DNA of 64,000 bases, from assembly GCA_001939145.1 (NCBI GenBank), contig LSRX01000052.1, forward strand, positions 730,696 to 794,695. Reading direction: 5' to 3'. The position numbers were made by a program, and so were the translations under genes. The stretch's first letter is position 1. Every line of letters begins with the position of its first letter. Under the pieces are notes generated by a model, which had not been told where the DNA came from, did not search any database, and saw only the letters and a program-made list of their open reading frames with translations. Positions 38,801 to 46,050 of the stretch are shown here, piece by piece. This DNA is from Symbiodinium microadriaticum. Lineage: Eukaryota > Sar > Dinophyceae > Suessiales > Symbiodiniaceae.

Positions 38801-39803
38801 TTTTGTTCCTTTCCTTGATAGCTGCTTGGCCAGATATACGCAGCAGGCCCGTGCAGTTTGCATTCAGATGCGGGACCATTCCATCGGAGTGCCGTTCCAA
38901 GTAGCTGAGCTGCAAAGACGAGTTGAGCCTAGTGCATTGTATGGAATTGCTGTAGTAGCGAGTCACGTGGATGGCTGGGCTGCTTGTGCGAGGAAGCTTG
39001 ACACTTGTCAATACGCAGCGCTGAAGGAAGTCCTGGGTATGTCCAGCCTCTCCCTGGGGGAAGGTGGTAGCAGCAGGATTATGCATGAACTTGGTCTTCA
39101 TATGAGACTCAGCACGCGTGTGGCAATGCTGATTGCAACCACCCGTGCCCGGGCTTTGTGTCTGACACCGTCGTTTGAGGCTTGGACAGCTTTCCAAGCA
39201 ACGTCCTGGTGTAAGGGAGTAAACTGGATGAATGATGCTGAGTTGGTAACCAAGATGTTAGCTCCGCGTGCAGATTTCGCGCAGCATGAGCCTTCCATGG
39301 CGTTGCTGCGCTTAGGCGGCCCTGACGCAGCCAAGCGAGCAGTAGCTTGCTGGAAGAAGGACATTCTCATGCCAGCTGCTCGCTGCCTCGATGGCGTTTG
39401 GTTTCAGAAGCAAGCTCAGAAGTGGACGTTTGGGCACTGCAACTGGGCAACAGCCCTGTGGACCACGGATAGGCATCTGGACTCTGTGCTTCAGACTGTG
39501 GTGTGGGATCGTTGCACTTGGAGATATTTCAGAATGTGGCTCCTCGCCAGAATGACAAACATGCTCCCCTTCGGAATGTTGGACCACAGAGGCCACCGTG
39601 AGCAAGATATGCTGTGCCCTCTCTGTGAGAGCACTACGGCTTCTTTGCAGCATCTTCTCCATGATTGTGAAGGCGTCACTTTCCGTCCAGACTGGGCTGG
39701 TGATAGGCGAGTCCTGGATGCTACTAGGAACTCAAACGAGCTTCAGGCAAAGATCCTGTTCTTGGGTCGTGTAGTGTGTCTCGCGTGGAGCAAGACCAGG
39801 TGA
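35826..39803 (+). CDS. LINE ORF: APE endonuclease, reverse transcriptase, zinc knuckle
   Basis: 1,325 aa. N-terminal ~120 aa unassigned. Endonuclease/exonuclease/phosphatase domain ~125-365: S-W-N-L-R-G (~128), L-G-D-L-N (~280), T-L-D-L-V-F (~336), S-D-H (~358); the usual catalytic Gln-Glu appears as D-P-Q (~165). Reverse transcriptase ~660-960: L-R-P-V-S (~677), motif A D-L-W-Q-G-F-D (~744), motif B-like G-Q-G-K-R-A-S (~803), motif C F-V-D-D (~911; usual Y/F-A-D-D). C-terminal knuckle C-P-L-C-E then H-L-L-H-D-C (~1,263-1,280). It would nick target DNA and copy its own RNA by target-primed reverse transcription in the nucleus. The start ATG is 9 bases past an in-frame stop. Many overlapping minus frames are shadows. 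Confidence 0.9.
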   Translation: MQSQWEAPRGALDTAAWQNELAQLAREDLPGDATHFSRWAALAMRRDLRAVMAEMPPHGISALPPSVPNFIEFEASIRRTLGVLEGRCAQAAHGLALNRLFGPWEGGLNPGETPVPANKSVVLPVMLASWNLRGAFSHGGTESHVWSIAKVVAKLQRESVAAAVISDPQLAPGMQWPEWTGYRFFGERTSHPSSVALLVLDEAIDIIRPINTVGDARAIWFEILVAGGDGRSRTVLCLGAYAVPPNHLPVERRDFWSKRQREFETLRCDQKFASAEVLVLGDLNLHLAALSAKDRSLERPVDREIAAVLTSRNAFNLQVRNRENQPTHVSGSTLDLVFSSALLLASVRVSELPSTVIRSDHALVLVSVPGEISLSTSSRPVGRSQWMNSMDWESAFSRVSACLTFVAAWCQCMCSSQAVRQWVATGTHKRLRQALLDRAYWWRTSLTVVAGHLEGLVRLVPPGRSPSCRTKDQLKAWFSHLFEELEDEAFDLDEAIAKIDLQFSHTHLSKLQLLASRDPVAAQRVLSGLLKPKRALQLNLHDEETGEQLYLEESLAALEQDVLSRGSAACSGNREVTKAVEAEIVAIRAAALAETRNDDSVFAPLEVVSHCCETLLLGKASFRLPRAAARHATNIGIVVVWSLVNLVGCLCLVPSSWAREVTPIRKRGPLQVDDLSNLRPVSCVCEVESVFDAVWLWRCRERIEGYLGCQQHGGRCDSLIMALSIIVAAQLRSSSNLPTLIKKADLWQGFDLTWRSACLLHLRLASVQGRDWLLQDAAFRADKFRVKLLHLVGPLRQLAEVGVGQGKRASVHLFNLVAKGLADMASMSPGVGLGFTANEVQLALNSTPAYYNTHEHVQVDKLPEVLGQVSNSLGLFPVLSSEPSHSSHSATVAERLVALEFLASSKMNLLQFVDDVFSLQSTAFGINQACKADNLFCHTWRHKFAGGSKRQSVLAVNCQLAPASLVVPVPDEVPQIVNLMSVLGVKVDSDLSFVPFLDSCLARYTQQARAVCIQMRDHSIGVPFQVAELQRRVEPSALYGIAVVASHVDGWAACARKLDTCQYAALKEVLGMSSLSLGEGGSSRIMHELGLHMRLSTRVAMLIATTRARALCLTPSFEAWTAFQATSWCKGVNWMNDAELVTKMLAPRADFAQHEPSMALLRLGGPDAAKRAVACWKKDILMPAARCLDGVWFQKQAQKWTFGHCNWATALWTTDRHLDSVLQTVVWDRCTWRYFRMWLLARMTNMLPFGMLDHRGHREQDMLCPLCESTTASLQHLLHDCEGVTFRPDWAGDRRVLDATRNSNELQAKILFLGRVVCLAWSKTR

Positions 39804-39956
39804 GCGAAATGGCAGAGACTTTATGTTTGGTTTCCGTAAGTATTGTGATCACTCTGTGTTGGCCCGGAGACTCTGAGGAGTAGTGGCGCTCACAGGCGAT
39901 CTTTTTCAGCCTTTTAGGCTCCCAGGCAACTGTGCGCAGTGCCTGTTCTCTATCAC

Positions 39957-39980
39957 ACATTGACATTGACATTGACATTG
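39957..39980 (+). repeat. TGACAT hexamer tail of the LINE
   Basis: About four TGACAT units after the 3' UTR. Short tandem tails instead of poly(A) are known from some LINE clades and mark the 3' end. Confidence 0.8.
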
Positions 39981-40201
39981 TGGGTCTTAGGTTCCTTATG
40001 GAACTACCCAAACCCGAAAACGGAGCACTCTTTATACCTAGGTTGCTGGGGAGCTTAGTTTTTGTGGCTTCATGTTCTCAACGGTTAAGGGTTTAGGGTT
40101 TAGGGTTTGATCCTCGAAGGGTTCTGGGCTATTGTGCCTTTGTAGGTCTGGTCACTCCTAATCATTTTTTGAAGACAACATGACCCTTAAACGTCTGGGC
40201 C

Positions 40202-40275
40202 CTGCACCTTGACTGTGAATCCCTGATTGGGAATCGGACCGCAAATGCCAATGAGGGTGCAGACCCAAACCCCCA
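40202..40275 (+). CDS. Possible coding exon
   Basis: L-H-L-D-C-E-S-L-I-G-N-R-T-A-N-A-N-E-G-A. Protein-like, with N-R-T as a potential glycosylation site. Ends unknown. Confidence 0.3.
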
Positions 40276-40314
40276 AACCTTACAGGAGTGCCTCAGCTCC
40301 ATTCTATAGAGAAG

Positions 40315-40361
40315 TCCTAAACCCTAGACCCTAAACCCTAAACCCCTAAACCCTAAACCCC
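40315..40361. repeat. CCCTAAA tract
   Basis: C-strand array immediately upstream of the exon at 40,362. Confidence 0.9.
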
Positions 40362-40415
40362 ACCTCGGACCCCCCTGAGGGTCCATGTAGCCCTGAACAA
40401 GAGCCTAAGACGTGA
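40362..40415 (+). CDS. Short Pro/Glu-rich exon
   Basis: T-S-D-P-P-E-G-P-C-S-P-E-Q-E-P-K-T, TGA; C-strand array upstream, G-strand array (40,430-40,505) downstream. Confidence 0.35.
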   Translation, partial: TSDPPEGPCSPEQEPKT

Positions 40416-40589
40416 CCCCCCTCTGACAACAAACGGTTTAGGGTTAAGGGTTTTAGGGTTTAGGGTTTAGGGTTTAGGGTCTAGGGTTTAGGGTTTAGGG
40501 TTTCCCAATAGTAAGCCCTGCAAAGAGCCCCTAAGCCGTTGAAAAGGGGCCTTTGGGGCACAGGGATCCTTAAGGCATCCCTAAACTCT

Positions 40590-40790
40590 AAAACCCTAAA
40601 CCCTAAACCCTTAAACCCTAAACCCTAAAGCCTTAAACCCTTAAACCCTAAACCCTAAACCCCGTATATACTATTTGGGTACATGGACCCTTGCCCCTTA
40701 AACCCTGAACCCCTAAACCCCAAAACCCTAAAACCCAAAGCCCCTAAACCCCTAAACCCCTAAACCCCCCTAAGCCCCAAAACTCCCTAA
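40590..40790. repeat. CCCTAAA tracts with a family A fragment
   Basis: C-strand arrays interrupted at 40,663-40,695 by the right arm of a family A MITE. Confidence 0.85.
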
Positions 40791-40809
40791 ACCGAAGGGC
40801 CTTGTTCAT

Positions 40810-40909
40810 GGACCCTTAGGGTTCTCTATGGACCCTCAGGGTTCTCTATGGACCCTTAGGGTTCTCTATGGACCCTTAGGGTTCTCTATGGACCCGAAGG
40901 GTTCTCTAT
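40810..40909. repeat. 20-bp minisatellite made from a family A MITE end
   Basis: Five 20-bp units GGACCCTTAGGGTTCTCTAT, with variants ACCCTCAGGG and ACCCGAAGGG. The unit equals the right terminus of family A plus flank (compare 50,850-50,870). Confidence 0.95.
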
Positions 40910-40994
40910 CGGCACAGGACGTGTGATTCATGTCAGGGGCTTTGATGAGCGTATGGAGCCTTTCCTAAGATTGATTGCTGAGGGCACTGTTTAG
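40905..40994 (+). CDS. Coding exon, unknown protein
   Basis: I-G-T-G-R-V-I-H-V-R-G-F-D-E-R-M-E-P-F-L then R-L-I-A-E-G-T-V, TAG at 40,992. Very protein-like; starts right at the minisatellite, followed by a G-strand array. Confidence 0.45.
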   Translation, partial: SIGTGRVIHVRGFDERMEPFLRLIAEGTV

Positions 40995-41069
40995 GGTCTA
41001 GGGTTTATAGGGTTTAGGGTTTAGGGTTTATAGGGTTTGGGGTTTAGGGTCCATGGTAGGAGTAATAGA

Positions 41070-41140
41070 ATGTCCCTACTTCACATGATGCACCCTGCCC
41101 GAAGGACAAACCTTCCACGGAGTCTAGGGTTCTCGCGCAG
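41070..41140 (+). CDS. Exon with AG|GTAAGG donor
   Basis: M-S-L-L-H-M-M-H-P-A-R-R-T-N-L-P-R-S-L-G ending CGCAG|GTAAGG at 41,140/41,141, a consensus donor. Start unknown. Confidence 0.4.
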
Positions 41141-41210
41141 GTAAGGGTGTCATTGCCGCGATTATGCCAAACCCCAGACCCATCCGTAAACCTTCTTGTT
41201 GTGAAGTCTT

Positions 41211-41308
41211 GAAACGAAGCTCCTCAAGAAGACTTCCTTGCTGGGAATACACATCACGGAGGCCGTGAATCGACTGCATGATCAGAAAGCCACGGTTTTT
41301 GGGGGGTT
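41211..41308 (+). CDS. Coding exon, unknown protein
   Basis: T-K-L-L-K-K-T-S-L-L-G-I-H-I-T-E-A-V-N-R then L-H-D-Q-K-A-T-V-F. Helical and charged; a G-strand tract follows. Another frame (C-C-E-V-L-K-R) is also open in part. Confidence 0.45.
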
Positions 41309-41408
41309 TAGGGTTTATAAGGATTAGGGCCGATAAGGGTTTATAGGGTTTATAGGGTCAGAAACTTCCCCCCCCCCCCAACTAAATCCCAAGACCCCTG
41401 GACCTCAG

Positions 41409-41480
41409 CCGAAAGCGGCTAGGTGCCAAAGTGGCAGGCGGAAGGGCGATTCTGCCGCAGCTGCAGGCTTGGTGCTGCAG
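41409..41480 (+). CDS. Coding exon ending CAG|GTCTTG
   Basis: After GACCTCAG: A-A-R-C-Q-S-G-R-R-K-G-D-S-A-A-A-A-G-L-V, ending at CTGCAG|GTCTTG. Confidence 0.4.
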
Positions 41481-41615
41481 GTCTTGTTCTTAGCAACTGA
41501 GTCGGTAACCTTTAACCTTTTGGGCCTTATAATCCTACTATAATTGAAAAGGTTAAAGTGTTTTGGGCTAGGGTACTCAACCCCACCCCTCAGTGTTGAA
41601 AAAATTGTTGTAGGG

Positions 41616-41705
41616 TTCCCTAAGGGTCCATAGGACCTAGTAATCATGTACTTGGGTTACGCATAGCAGTTTTGTAGTTCGTATTCAGAACAGTATATGA
41701 TTATT
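41616..41705. mobile_element. Partial family K MITE
   Basis: Left arm CTAAGGGTCCATAGGACCTA and core GTATTCAGAACAGTATATG; the right arm is lost. Confidence 0.6.
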
Positions 41706-42010
41706 AAATATTTGAATTTCAATGCCGAGTTTCCCCTCCAAGGGGTTTCTAGGAACAAAACGGATCCGGGGTCCTTATAGCCATCCTCACTGGAATTATT
41801 GCACGCCAAGGCTCACGTATCGTCTACTGTCATCTACTTCCTAATTCCCGATCTTGTCATAGGTGTTAAAGGTTCCGGCCTTCCAGGTTTAGGGGCTTAG
41901 GTGTTCGGGCTTTAGGGCTTTTAGGGTTTAGGGTTGAGGGTTTAGGGTTTAGGGTTTAGGTCTTAACTTAAGGGTTTGGTATTTCAGGTTGGCGGGTTAG
42001 GGTTTAGGTG

Positions 42011-42142
42011 TCGCGGGGTCGAGCTAAGGCCACGTGGGGTCTCGGAGCAATTAACATCATCCCTGTGTACAAGTCCCGGAACAGGTATTGTATCATGTAC
42101 TGCCAATCCCTTCTTCTAGTTTATTGGAACGCAAAGTTTTAG
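42011..42142 (+). CDS. Coding exon with aromatic C-terminal half
   Basis: K-A-T-W-G-L-G-A-I-N-I-I-P-V-Y-K-S-R-N-R then Y-C-I-M-Y-C-Q-S-L-L-L-V-Y-W-N, TAG. The second half could be membrane-embedded. G-strand repeats precede. Confidence 0.45.
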   Translation, partial: SRGRAKATWGLGAINIIPVYKSRNRYCIMYCQSLLLVYWNAKF

Positions 42143-42260
42143 CCTAAACCCTGAACTGGCCCTAAACCCTAAACCGTGTTTAACCGCTTGTGGTTCAAGC
42201 CAGCAACCCTAGCCGCTAAGCCCTCAAACCCCTAAGACACCCCTATAGGCACTAAACCCT

Positions 42261-42346
42261 AAGCCCCTCGGGTATGATCCTGTTGGGGCCATCGCCGGAG
42301 TTGACAGCATGCTTTGGTCATTCGGCCTGAGCTTTGATGCAGAAAG
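42261..42346 (+). CDS. Coding exon with AG|GTAGAG donor
   Basis: Y-D-P-V-G-A-I-A-G-V-D-S-M-L-W-S-F-G-L-S then F-D-A-E, ending AAAG|GTAGAG at 42,346/42,347. C-strand tracts upstream, G-strand tract downstream. Confidence 0.5.
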
Positions 42347-42400
42347 GTAGAGTGTAGGGTTGAGGGTTTAGGGTTTGAGGGCTTAGGTCTTGATGACTAG

Positions 42401-42484
42401 GCCTTTTCAGTTTTGATGGCTTTTGCCTGTGAATCCAACAGCTTGCTGTTCTGTTTTGGGGTCTGCAGCTGGATCCATGGATAA
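42401..42484 (+). CDS. Hydrophobic coding exon
   Basis: A-F-S-V-L-M-A-F-A-C-E-S-N-S-L-L-F-C-F-G then V-C-S-W-I-H-G, TAA. Strongly hydrophobic, a candidate membrane segment. The minus-strand frame opposite is a shadow. Confidence 0.45.
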   Translation, partial: AFSVLMAFACESNSLLFCFGVCSWIHG

Positions 42485-42567
42485 TGTAGGAACCTGATTA
42501 AGAAGACTTGGCCCTGTAGCCCGAAAGTATTAGGCTTCATATTTGGGGACCTTAATAAAGACCCAAG

Positions 42568-42702
42568 GTTTCTGAAGCAGGTGCTCATATCAACATGAGC
42601 TTTGAGCTTAAGTGGCTTGCGGCAGGGTCAACGACTATGCGTGCTCGTCGCCGAATGCAAAGGTCGTGGCTTTGCTGCAGATTGTGGCCTTTGGTTGCTT
42701 AG
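42568..42702 (+). CDS. Coding exon, basic then Cys/Trp-rich
   Basis: V-S-E-A-G-A-H-I-N-M-S-F-E-L-K-W-L-A-A-G then M-R-A-R-R-R-M-Q-R-S-W-L-C-C-R-L-W, TAG at 42,700. The basic stretch after a hydrophobic exon fits a membrane-protein cytoplasmic loop (inference). Confidence 0.45.
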   Translation, partial: VSEAGAHINMSFELKWLAAGSTTMRARRRMQRSWLCCRLWPLVA

Positions 42703-42957
42703 AAGAGGGCTTAGACTTGGGGTTTATAAACGATTGAACAAAGAAGCCTGACTGAATCGTTGATTCTATTAGCCCTGAGGTTCCTGAGTGTAAAAATACG
42801 AACATGTACGGTATACTTCAAGACCCGGCTCTAATTCTGTTATGAAGACCGCTGCGAGCCGCGCATGATGCTTAAAACCCCTTACTCCGAGCCCTCCACC
42901 CTCAACCTTAATTAAACCCTAAACCCTACAGCGTAAACCATTCACATTCAACCCTGA

Positions 42958-43074
42958 ACGCTAGACTTCAATCTCTGGTTCTTGCTGCATGCGGGCAAGG
43001 AGGTTCGCAATATTCGGCAGGGTGCAGTGCACTGCTTAATCAGTCTCCTGATCTTCTTAGCAGCCAAGCCCTAA
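42958..43074 (+). CDS. Coding exon with predicted membrane helix
   Basis: T-L-D-F-N-L-W-F-L-L-H-A-G-K-E-V-R-N-I-R then V-H-C-L-I-S-L-L-I-F-L-A-A. It runs into a family F MITE at 43,066; the apparent TAA lies inside that element. Confidence 0.5.
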   Translation, partial: TLDFNLWFLLHAGKEVRNIRQGAVHCLISLLIFLAAKP

Positions 43075-43181
43075 GGACGAGATGAACCCTAACAGGTTTT
43101 AAGGTTCGTATATCATATTGGGATTCATAGTATAGGGATATAGGGCCCCTACTTTTGCAAGGTTCATTTCGTCCTTAAGGA
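43066..43181. mobile_element. MITE family F (CCTTAAGGACGAAATGA ends)
   Basis: Arms CCCTAAGGACGAGATGAACC and GTTCATTTCGTCCTTAAGG. Other copies: 43,214-43,250 (fragment), 46,589, 49,288, 53,732, 55,095 (left part). In several copies ...AAG|GACGAA and CTTAAG|G behave as a GA-AG intron. Confidence 0.85.
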
Positions 43182-43281
43182 AACCCTAAGCCCTTAAATC
43201 TAAATCCCAAACAAAGGAATCGACCTTTTAAGAGTCATTTCGTCCTTACGGAACCCTAAGCCCTAAAACCAAAATCCTAAA

Positions 43282-43502
43282 CCATTAAGGAACCCTAAAC
43301 CCTGAAATCTAAATCCTAAACCATTAAGGAACCCTAAACCCTGAAATCTAAATCCTAAACCATTAAGGAACCCTAAACCCTGAAATCTAAATCCTAAACC
43401 ATTAAGGAACCCTAAACCCTGAAATCTAAATCCTAAACCATTAAGGAACCCTAAACCCTGAAATCTAAATCCTAAACCATTAAGGAACCCTAAACCCTGA
43501 AA
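43282..43502. repeat. 39-bp tandem repeat, ~5.7 units
   Basis: Unit contains CCATTAAGGAACCCTAAACC and CTGAAATCTAAATCCTAAA; units start at 43,282, 43,321, 43,360, 43,399, 43,438 and 43,477 with essentially no divergence. It runs into an N gap. Confidence 0.98.
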
Positions 43503-43578
43503 NNNNNNNNNNNNNNNNNNNNNNNNNNNNNNNNNNNNNNNNNNNNNNNNNNNNNNNNNNNNNNNNNNNNNNNNNNNN
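43503..43578. other. Assembly gap (76 N)
   Basis: Run of N between the 39-bp tandem array and a G-rich TTTAGGG-like region (43,579-43,800). Confidence 1.
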
Positions 43579-43885
43579 GGGGGGGGGCCTTGAGGGTTTA
43601 GGGGTTCAGGGTTATTATTAGGGTTTAGGGTGGAGGGTTTAGGGGTGTTTAGGGTTTAGGAGTTTGGGGTGTGGGGTTTAGGGGTTTAGAGGTTTAGGGT
43701 TTAGGGCTTGGCCGGGGGTGAGGGATGGTGCTTAGGGCTTTAGGCATTTTGGCTTTAGGCTAGGGGGGTTTTAGGGGTTTGGGGGAGGTGGGATATAGGG
43801 CCCGGTATCTTGAAGGGTTATCTGGCGATGGGGGATGGTATGGGACATTGCGTAAACCCTAAACTCCTAGATTCTCGAGCCCCCA

Positions 43886-43966
43886 AATCACGTGACTGAA
43901 GACTGGAACGTTGTCTACATCTGTTCGTGTCATGGGCTGTTGTATTGTGTGCCGAGCCGGCGGTAA
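43886..43966 (+). CDS. Cysteine-containing exon with GTAAAC donor
   Basis: H-V-T-E-D-W-N-V-V-Y-I-C-S-C-H-G-L-L-Y-C, then CGGCG|GTAAAC near 43,962. C-x-C-x5-C; not clearly furin-like. Confidence 0.4.
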   Translation, partial: NHVTEDWNVVYICSCHGLLYCVPSRR

Positions 43967-44299
43967 ACCAGATGCCTTTATTATTAGGTCCTAGGGTTTA
44001 CCCTTAGCATCAAAATCGCTTAACAGCCTTGTGTAACAGGGTCTTTGGGCCCAAAAGCCTCACCTTGAGGGTAGGGTTTAGGGTTTAGGGTGTCTTACCC
44101 TGTGTCTCTGAGGACTCTTAGTTTAAGGCTTTGGGGGCCGAAGGCCATACTATGTAAGGCTTTTGGGCTGTTTCGAGGCGTAGGGTTAATGTTTGGAGGG
44201 TAGGCTTCAGTTTCTGCTGCTGGGGTCTATAAAGTAGTTGACATGACACTCTACCATGCATTTCAAGAGTTTGGCTGCGCTCTTTGGCAAGGGGATACC

Positions 44300-44620
44300 A
44301 CCCCGCCGACTTTTCAAAAAAGCGCCGACACGTAAAAACATGGTAAAAAATACGCGCCGACATAGCCAAAACAATACGCGCCGACATGTAAAAACTAGAT
44401 GTCCCATGGTTAACATAACGTGCCGACATGGCCGACGTTTAAAAAAAAGCAAACAGCTGTAGATGTCTGCCGACATTGCAATCGATATGCACCGACATGC
44501 AAAACTTGATTCTTCACATGTCCGCCGACATGGTAAACACTACTCGCCGACATGGCAGGAGCAACACCCCGACATGCAAAAACCTAGATGGCCGCCGACA
44601 TGTTAAACCTTACGCGCTGA
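44300..44620. repeat. Irregular array of CGCCGACATG motifs
   Basis: About 13 occurrences of (G)CCGACATG or a one-base variant at uneven 15-45-bp spacing, usually followed by AAAA-rich DNA. Not seen elsewhere in the window. The frames through it are low complexity. Confidence 0.85.
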
Positions 44621-44682
44621 GTAAACCCTGGGCCCTATTCTCGCCATTGAGGCCCTCATGTTAGACTGTTAGACACTACCAG

Positions 44683-44745
44683 CGTCTTCCATGGGGACGA
44701 CTTTCTTCGAGACTTGAATTCGGAGTCGCCAAAGCTTCATCTACG
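44683..44745 (+). CDS. Exon with ACG|GTAAGC donor
   Basis: After CACTACCAG: R-L-P-W-G-R-L-S-S-R-L-E-F-G-V-A-K-A-S-S then T and GTAAGC at 44,746. Good acceptor and donor, unknown protein. Confidence 0.45.
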
Positions 44746-44825
44746 GTAAGCCCTGCGTCCTGAAATTTGGAAACACTTGCTACCCAAAAGCTTAAACCCT
44801 AAACAGAACTCGACTCTGAACGACC

Positions 44826-45040
44826 CAGAGGCTCCATGTACCTGTTATAGCAGATACCTACTTACAAGCCTCAAACGGGTCCTTGCATAGGTACTCTAAG
44901 GCCAAAATATGGGACTTTCCGAAAATTAGGGTACCTTATTTTGGGGTCCTTATAATAAGGATCCTACTATTTCGGGTACTATATTAGGGTCCCCTATTTT
45001 CGGAAACCCCCATATATACTACATAGGTACATGGAGCCGT
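44826..45040. mobile_element. Family A-like MITE with a nested family C element
   Basis: Outer arms GAGGCTCCATGTACCT and AGGTACATGGAGCC; inserted at 44,912-45,010 is a palindrome with TTTCCGAAAATTAGGGTACC and GGGTCCCCTATTTTCGGAAA, related to 896-982. Confidence 0.8.
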
Positions 45041-45462
45041 TTTGGGGCGAGCCAAAAGCCCCGAGCGCCTGATAAAGGTTTAGGGTTTCGGTGTGTAGGG
45101 TCTTTAGCATCTTTGGAGTTTTTTTAGGGTTTAGGGGTTAGGGCTTTTAGGGTTTTTAGGGTTTTTTCGGGTTTTTAGGGTGTTTAGGGGTTTAGCTAAG
45201 CTCGAAACCGAAACCCTATACCCGAAACCGTACGCCTTCCCGCACGGGATCTTTCGCTCTGCGAGTTGGGAACGAGGCTAAACCCCTAACCCCTAAGCCC
45301 ATAAGCCCTATAAGGCCCTAAACCCTACATTACCCAACCAAAACCCACCTTTTTGTAGGTTCTTATTATACACCAACCCTAATATGGGATTCATAGGGAC
45401 CCTACAAGAAATTGGTTCTGGTGGGTTAAGGTAATCCCTAAACCCTAAACCCTAGCCTTAAG

Positions 45463-45537
45463 GCCAGAATGACTACTACCTCTACGACGGCGCATGCCAT
45501 CCCAAAGCGCTTTGTCCCGTGGGAACCTTTCCGAGGC
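45463..45537 (+). CDS. Cysteine-rich (furin-like) exon
   Basis: Q-N-D-Y-Y-L-Y-D-G-A-C-H-P-K-A-L-C-P-V-G then T-F. Y-Y-L-x4-C-x5-C-P-V-G-T-F is the repeat ending. C-strand tract upstream, G-strand tract (45,570-45,670) downstream. Confidence 0.65.
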
Positions 45538-45767
45538 TTGCATGCTTCTTAGGCTCAAAGGATTCGAGAGATTATAGGGTTTATAGGGGTCTAGGGTTTA
45601 GGGTTTAGGGGGGTTTAGGGGTTTAGGGTTTATAGGTGTTTAGGGTTTAGGGTTGATAGGGGTTTAGGGACTAGGCATTCTTACGGCCCTGCATCTTTAC
45701 AAGGGTTGGTTTCGAGGGTTCTAATAGGGATTGCGTAGGGCTTCTGCAGGGGTCCTGCACGAGTTCT

Positions 45768-46035
45768 GTATGGGTAGTTCTCTGAATTCCGGTCCCTTTT
45801 ATGGCCTTTAGGGTCCGTTTTGCAAGATTGCCGTACGAGTTTTGAGATGTAAAAAGGAACCCTACCTAGGAGAACAGTATTTTTTGGGTGGTTGTCAGGG
45901 GCTTGTTCTGGGTCCAATCTCGAGGGTGCCGTATCAAGAGTAGAATATGAATGTATGTGTATGGGTAGTTCTCTACATTAGGGTCCGCTTTATGCGGTCT
46001 TTTGTCTAAGGGTGCCGTGCTGTCTTTGGGATTTT
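45768..46035. mobile_element. Two family H MITEs in tandem
   Basis: GTATGGGTAGTTCTCTGAAT (45,768) and GTATGGGTAGTTCTCTACAT (45,961) start two copies, the second truncated on its right. Confidence 0.7.
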
Positions 46036-46050
46036 AAAATGGCACCCAAG

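Larger units (their letters stand above)
35764..39980 (+). mobile_element. Non-LTR retrotransposon (LINE) with DinoSL cap
   Basis: About 4.2 kb: DinoSL at the 5' end, 40-nt leader, one 1,325-codon ORF, ~150-nt 3' UTR with an AGCC/GGCT stem-loop (39,909-39,920), and a TGACAT hexamer tail. No poly(A). I see no convincing target-site duplication: TGGGTT precedes and TGGGTC follows. The intact ORF suggests recent insertion. The body is free of the telomere-like tracts that fill its surroundings. Confidence 0.9.

Noticed and set aside
36632..39679. Minus-strand ORFs of 60-220 codons inside the LINE
   Set aside because: All lie opposite the LINE ORF and show no motifs; they are shadows of its codon use.
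39981..40011. Clear LINE target-site duplication
   Set aside because: Only TGGGT is shared by the two flanks, too short and offset by a base.
43282..43502. CRISPR array
   Set aside because: Direct tandem repeat without spacers, in a eukaryotic nuclear context.
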